The notes beneath the pieces are model-generated. The model had not been told where the DNA came from. It saw only the letters and a list, made by a program, of their open reading frames with translations, and ran no database searches. A stretch of 64,000 nucleotides of DNA, taken from SZUA-378 sp036652815 (GTDB lineage Bacteria > Bacillota > Clostridia > Lachnospirales > Lachnospiraceae). This document shows, in pieces, positions 61,912 to 64,000 of this stretch; positions within the stretch are counted from its first letter, which is position 1, and each line of letters starts with the position of its first letter. The stretch is taken from assembly GCA_036652815.1 (NCBI GenBank), contig JAVVVE010000005.1, positions 40,991-104,990 of the forward strand. Direction: 5' to 3'. A program made the position numbers and the translations under genes.

Positions 61912-64000
61912 ATGACAAAAAAAGAATTTAAAGAGATGTGTACAGGTCATCCAATCTATCTGGATGGGGCAACCGGTTCGATGCTGCAAAAAAATGGCAT
62001 GCCTTCGGGGATATGTCCGGAACAATGGATGATGGAACATCCTGATATATTACAGGCAGTACAAAGCGAATATGTGAAAGCAGGCAGTCAAATCATATAT
62101 GCTCCGACTTTTACGGCAAACCGTATTAAATTACAGGAGTATGGATTGGCGGATGAGATAGAGAATATCAATCAAACGTTGGTAGCGATATCCAGACAAG
62201 CGGCAAATGGACAAGCATATGTAGCAGGAGACCTTACCATGACAGGCGAGCAGCTAGCACCCATAGGCAAGCTTGACTTTGAAGAGTTGGTAGATATTTA
62301 TCGGGAACAGACTCGGATCCTTTACAAAGCCGGTGTAGATATGCTGATTATAGAGACTATGATGAGTCTGCAAGAAACCAGAGCGGCTGTGATAGCTGCC
62401 AGGAAAGTCTGTGAATTGCCGATTATGGTAACTATGACTTATGAAGCGGATGGGAGAACGCTATTTGGTACAGATGCACAAACAGCAGCGATTGTACTGA
62501 CCAGCTTGGGAGTCGATGCGATAGGCGCTAATTGTTCTACAGGCCCTATGCAGATGGCAGAGGTGATTAGGAAGATGGCACAAGTAACCGCTATCCCGTT
62601 AATCGCCAAACCCAATGCAGGGTTACCAAGTCTGGCACAGGATGGTAGTACCATCTATGATTTGGATGCACAAACCTTTGCTTCACAGATGGTAGAGATG
62701 GTAGAGGCAGGGGCTGTATTGATAGGTGGCTGCTGTGGTACGAGTCCTGCGTATATAGCATCTATGTACCAGGCAACTGCCCGGATGCCGGTACAGATGC
62801 CAAAGGTGATCCACAAAGGGATGCTGGCTTCCGAAAGGAAGAGCCTGATCTTTGATACCCAATCCCCCTTTATGATTGTAGGGGAGCGTATTAATCCAAC
62901 CGGTAAGAAGTCCTTGCAGGCAGAATTAAAGGAAGGTAAGCTTGATAAGGTCATACAGTTTGCAGAAGAACAAGAGAATAGCGGAGCGGATATTCTGGAT
63001 ATTAACATGGGGATGAGCGGTATTGATGAAGAAGCGATGATGCTGCGGGTAATCGAAGAAGTCAGTCAGGTTACTTCGTTACCTTTATGTATTGATTCCA
63101 GTCATGTCCAGGTAATAGAGCAGGCACTCAGAAGATATCCCGGCAGAGCACTGATTAACTCCATTTCCTTAGAAAAAGGCAAGATAGAACAGCTATTACC
63201 GATTGCAAGACGGTATGGTGCCATGTTTATTTTACTGCCCTTGTCAGAAAAAGGCCTACCCAAGAATCCGGAAGAGAAATGTAAGATTATAGATACGATT
63301 GTGAAGCTTGCGTTAAAAGAGGGTATGTGCATAGAAGATATTATAGTAGATGGTCTGGTGGCAACGGTAGGTGCCAATCCAAGTGCAGCAATCGAGACGT
63401 TACAAACGATTCGGTATTGTAAAGAGAGAGGGTTGGCTACTATCTGTGGTTTATCGAATATTTCTTTTGGATTGCCGGAACGTGGATTTGTTAATGCCGC
63501 ATTCTTAACGATGGCAATCCAGGCAGGACTTACCATGGCAATTGCTAATCCAAATCAGCAGTTATTGGTCAGCAGTGCTTATGCAGCAGATGTCTTGCTG
63601 CATAAAGAAGGAGCCGATATCCGTTATATTGAAGCCATGAATGCTAAAAATGATGCAGCAGCACCCGACTCCACGACAACGATAAGAGGAGAAAAGACGG
63701 AGCAAAATGTTTTAGAGCAATTGCGGACAGCTGTTTTAAAAGGAAACAGAAACGGCATCGTCAGTATCACAACGCAGGCAGTAGCAGAGGGACATCCGGC
63801 CCCCAATCTTCTCAATGAGATATTACTGCCGGCTATTAATGAAGTGGGAGATTTATTTGACAAAGGAACTTATTTTTTACCTCAATTAATTGCCAGTGCA
63901 GAGAGTATGAAACGAGCCATTGAATATTTAGAACCTCTGTTGGCGCAGGATCAGGACCGCAAAGAGATGCCAACGATTATTATCGCAACTGTAAAGGGTG
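61912..64000 (+). CDS. metH: Cobalamin-dependent methionine synthase (3' end outside window)
   Basis: The frame is open from ATG 61912 to the window edge, 696 codons. Domain 1 is a homocysteine methyltransferase barrel (YLDGATGSMLQKNGM) with zinc cysteines Cys208 (GANCSTG) and Cys274-Cys275 (GGCCGTSP). Domain 2, from about 321, is the pterin-binding barrel (IVGERINPTGKK, GADILDINMG, CIDSSHVQVIEQAL). Domain 3 is the helical cobalamin cap (about 600-680). The last residues, IIIATVKG, lead into the cobalamin-binding DxHxxG motif just beyond the edge. Clostridial forms of this type usually stop after the cobalamin domain and lack the reactivation domain. It supplies methionine and SAM. Confidence 0.93.
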   Translation, partial: MTKKEFKEMCTGHPIYLDGATGSMLQKNGMPSGICPEQWMMEHPDILQAVQSEYVKAGSQIIYAPTFTANRIKLQEYGLADEIENINQTLVAISRQAANGQAYVAGDLTMTGEQLAPIGKLDFEELVDIYREQTRILYKAGVDMLIIETMMSLQETRAAVIAARKVCELPIMVTMTYEADGRTLFGTDAQTAAIVLTSLGVDAIGANCSTGPMQMAEVIRKMAQVTAIPLIAKPNAGLPSLAQDGSTIYDLDAQTFASQMVEMVEAGAVLIGGCCGTSPAYIASMYQATARMPVQMPKVIHKGMLASERKSLIFDTQSPFMIVGERINPTGKKSLQAELKEGKLDKVIQFAEEQENSGADILDINMGMSGIDEEAMMLRVIEEVSQVTSLPLCIDSSHVQVIEQALRRYPGRALINSISLEKGKIEQLLPIARRYGAMFILLPLSEKGLPKNPEEKCKIIDTIVKLALKEGMCIEDIIVDGLVATVGANPSAAIETLQTIRYCKERGLATICGLSNISFGLPERGFVNAAFLTMAIQAGLTMAIANPNQQLLVSSAYAADVLLHKEGADIRYIEAMNAKNDAAAPDSTTTIRGEKTEQNVLEQLRTAVLKGNRNGIVSITTQAVAEGHPAPNLLNEILLPAINEVGDLFDKGTYFLPQLIASAESMKRAIEYLEPLLAQDQDRKEMPTIIIATVKG

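Noticed and set aside
1..64000. CRISPR array, prophage or complete insertion sequence
   Set aside because: No regularly spaced short repeats, transposase, integrase or phage structural genes were seen; only the palindrome and the DUF4143 remnant hint at mobile DNA.

Overview
The window reads as one continuous stretch of chromosome from an anaerobic, probably spore-forming, AT-rich Gram-positive bacterium of the Clostridia, most likely a Lachnospiraceae. The basis is the gene order rpmF-plsX-acpP-rnc-smc-ftsY and ylxM-ffh-rpsP-khpA-rimM-trmD, the sporulation genes yqfC and yqfD with SpoVB-like and BofC-like proteins, a GGGtGRT-family protein beside a NifU-like protein (a pair I associate with this family), BspA-type leucine-rich-repeat surface proteins with an SPQTG cell-wall sorting signal, and a Re-type citrate synthase candidate. 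No rRNA, tRNA, CRISPR array, phage or complete insertion sequence was found. Almost all genes lie on the + strand; only an ABC-F ATPase and a small lipoprotein lie on the - strand.

Layout. 1-6.9 kb: L32 end, fatty-acid/phospholipid genes, RNase III, SMC and FtsY. 6.9-9.3 kb: threonine dehydratase, a YitT-family membrane protein and a decayed DUF4143 ATPase remnant. 9.3-13.1 kb: SRP, ribosome and tRNA maturation operon. 13.1-20.7 kb: an accessory-looking block with a 222-bp near-perfect palindrome, a 1599-residue wall-anchored LRR protein, a second LRR protein and a subtilase without signal peptide. 20.7-24.2 kb: Re-citrate synthase-like enzyme, GntR regulator and isocitrate dehydrogenase, a likely route to 2-oxoglutarate. 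24.2-32.3 kb: ABC-F protein, pheST with a structured leader, M18 aminopeptidase, queA. 32.4-38 kb: PilZ protein, zinc-ribbon membrane protein, pyrimidine phosphorylase, yqfC, yqfD, a degenerate PgpH-like protein, ybeY. 38-45.8 kb: envelope and redox genes (flippase, BofC-like, two flavoproteins, MBOAT/SGNH pair). 45.9-52.9 kb: proB, DUF896, 5-FCL, proA, miaB, topB, a left-handed beta-helix protein. 53-57 kb: an ABC importer with two near-identical binding lipoproteins. 57-58.8 kb: NifU-like plus GGGtGRT pair. 58.8-64 kb: VanW protein, Na+-symporter, convergent lipoprotein, and the start of a cobalamin-dependent methionine synthase that runs off the edge.

The points most worth following are the 222-bp palindrome upstream of the giant surface protein, the PgpH-like protein that has lost most of its HD metal ligands, the uncharacterised NifU-like/GGGtGRT pair, the citrate synthase-GntR-IDH unit with a perfect palindrome across its promoter, and the pheS leader hairpin with a competing upstream pairing. 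All calls come from reading the sequence and from recalled family motifs; no database search was run.
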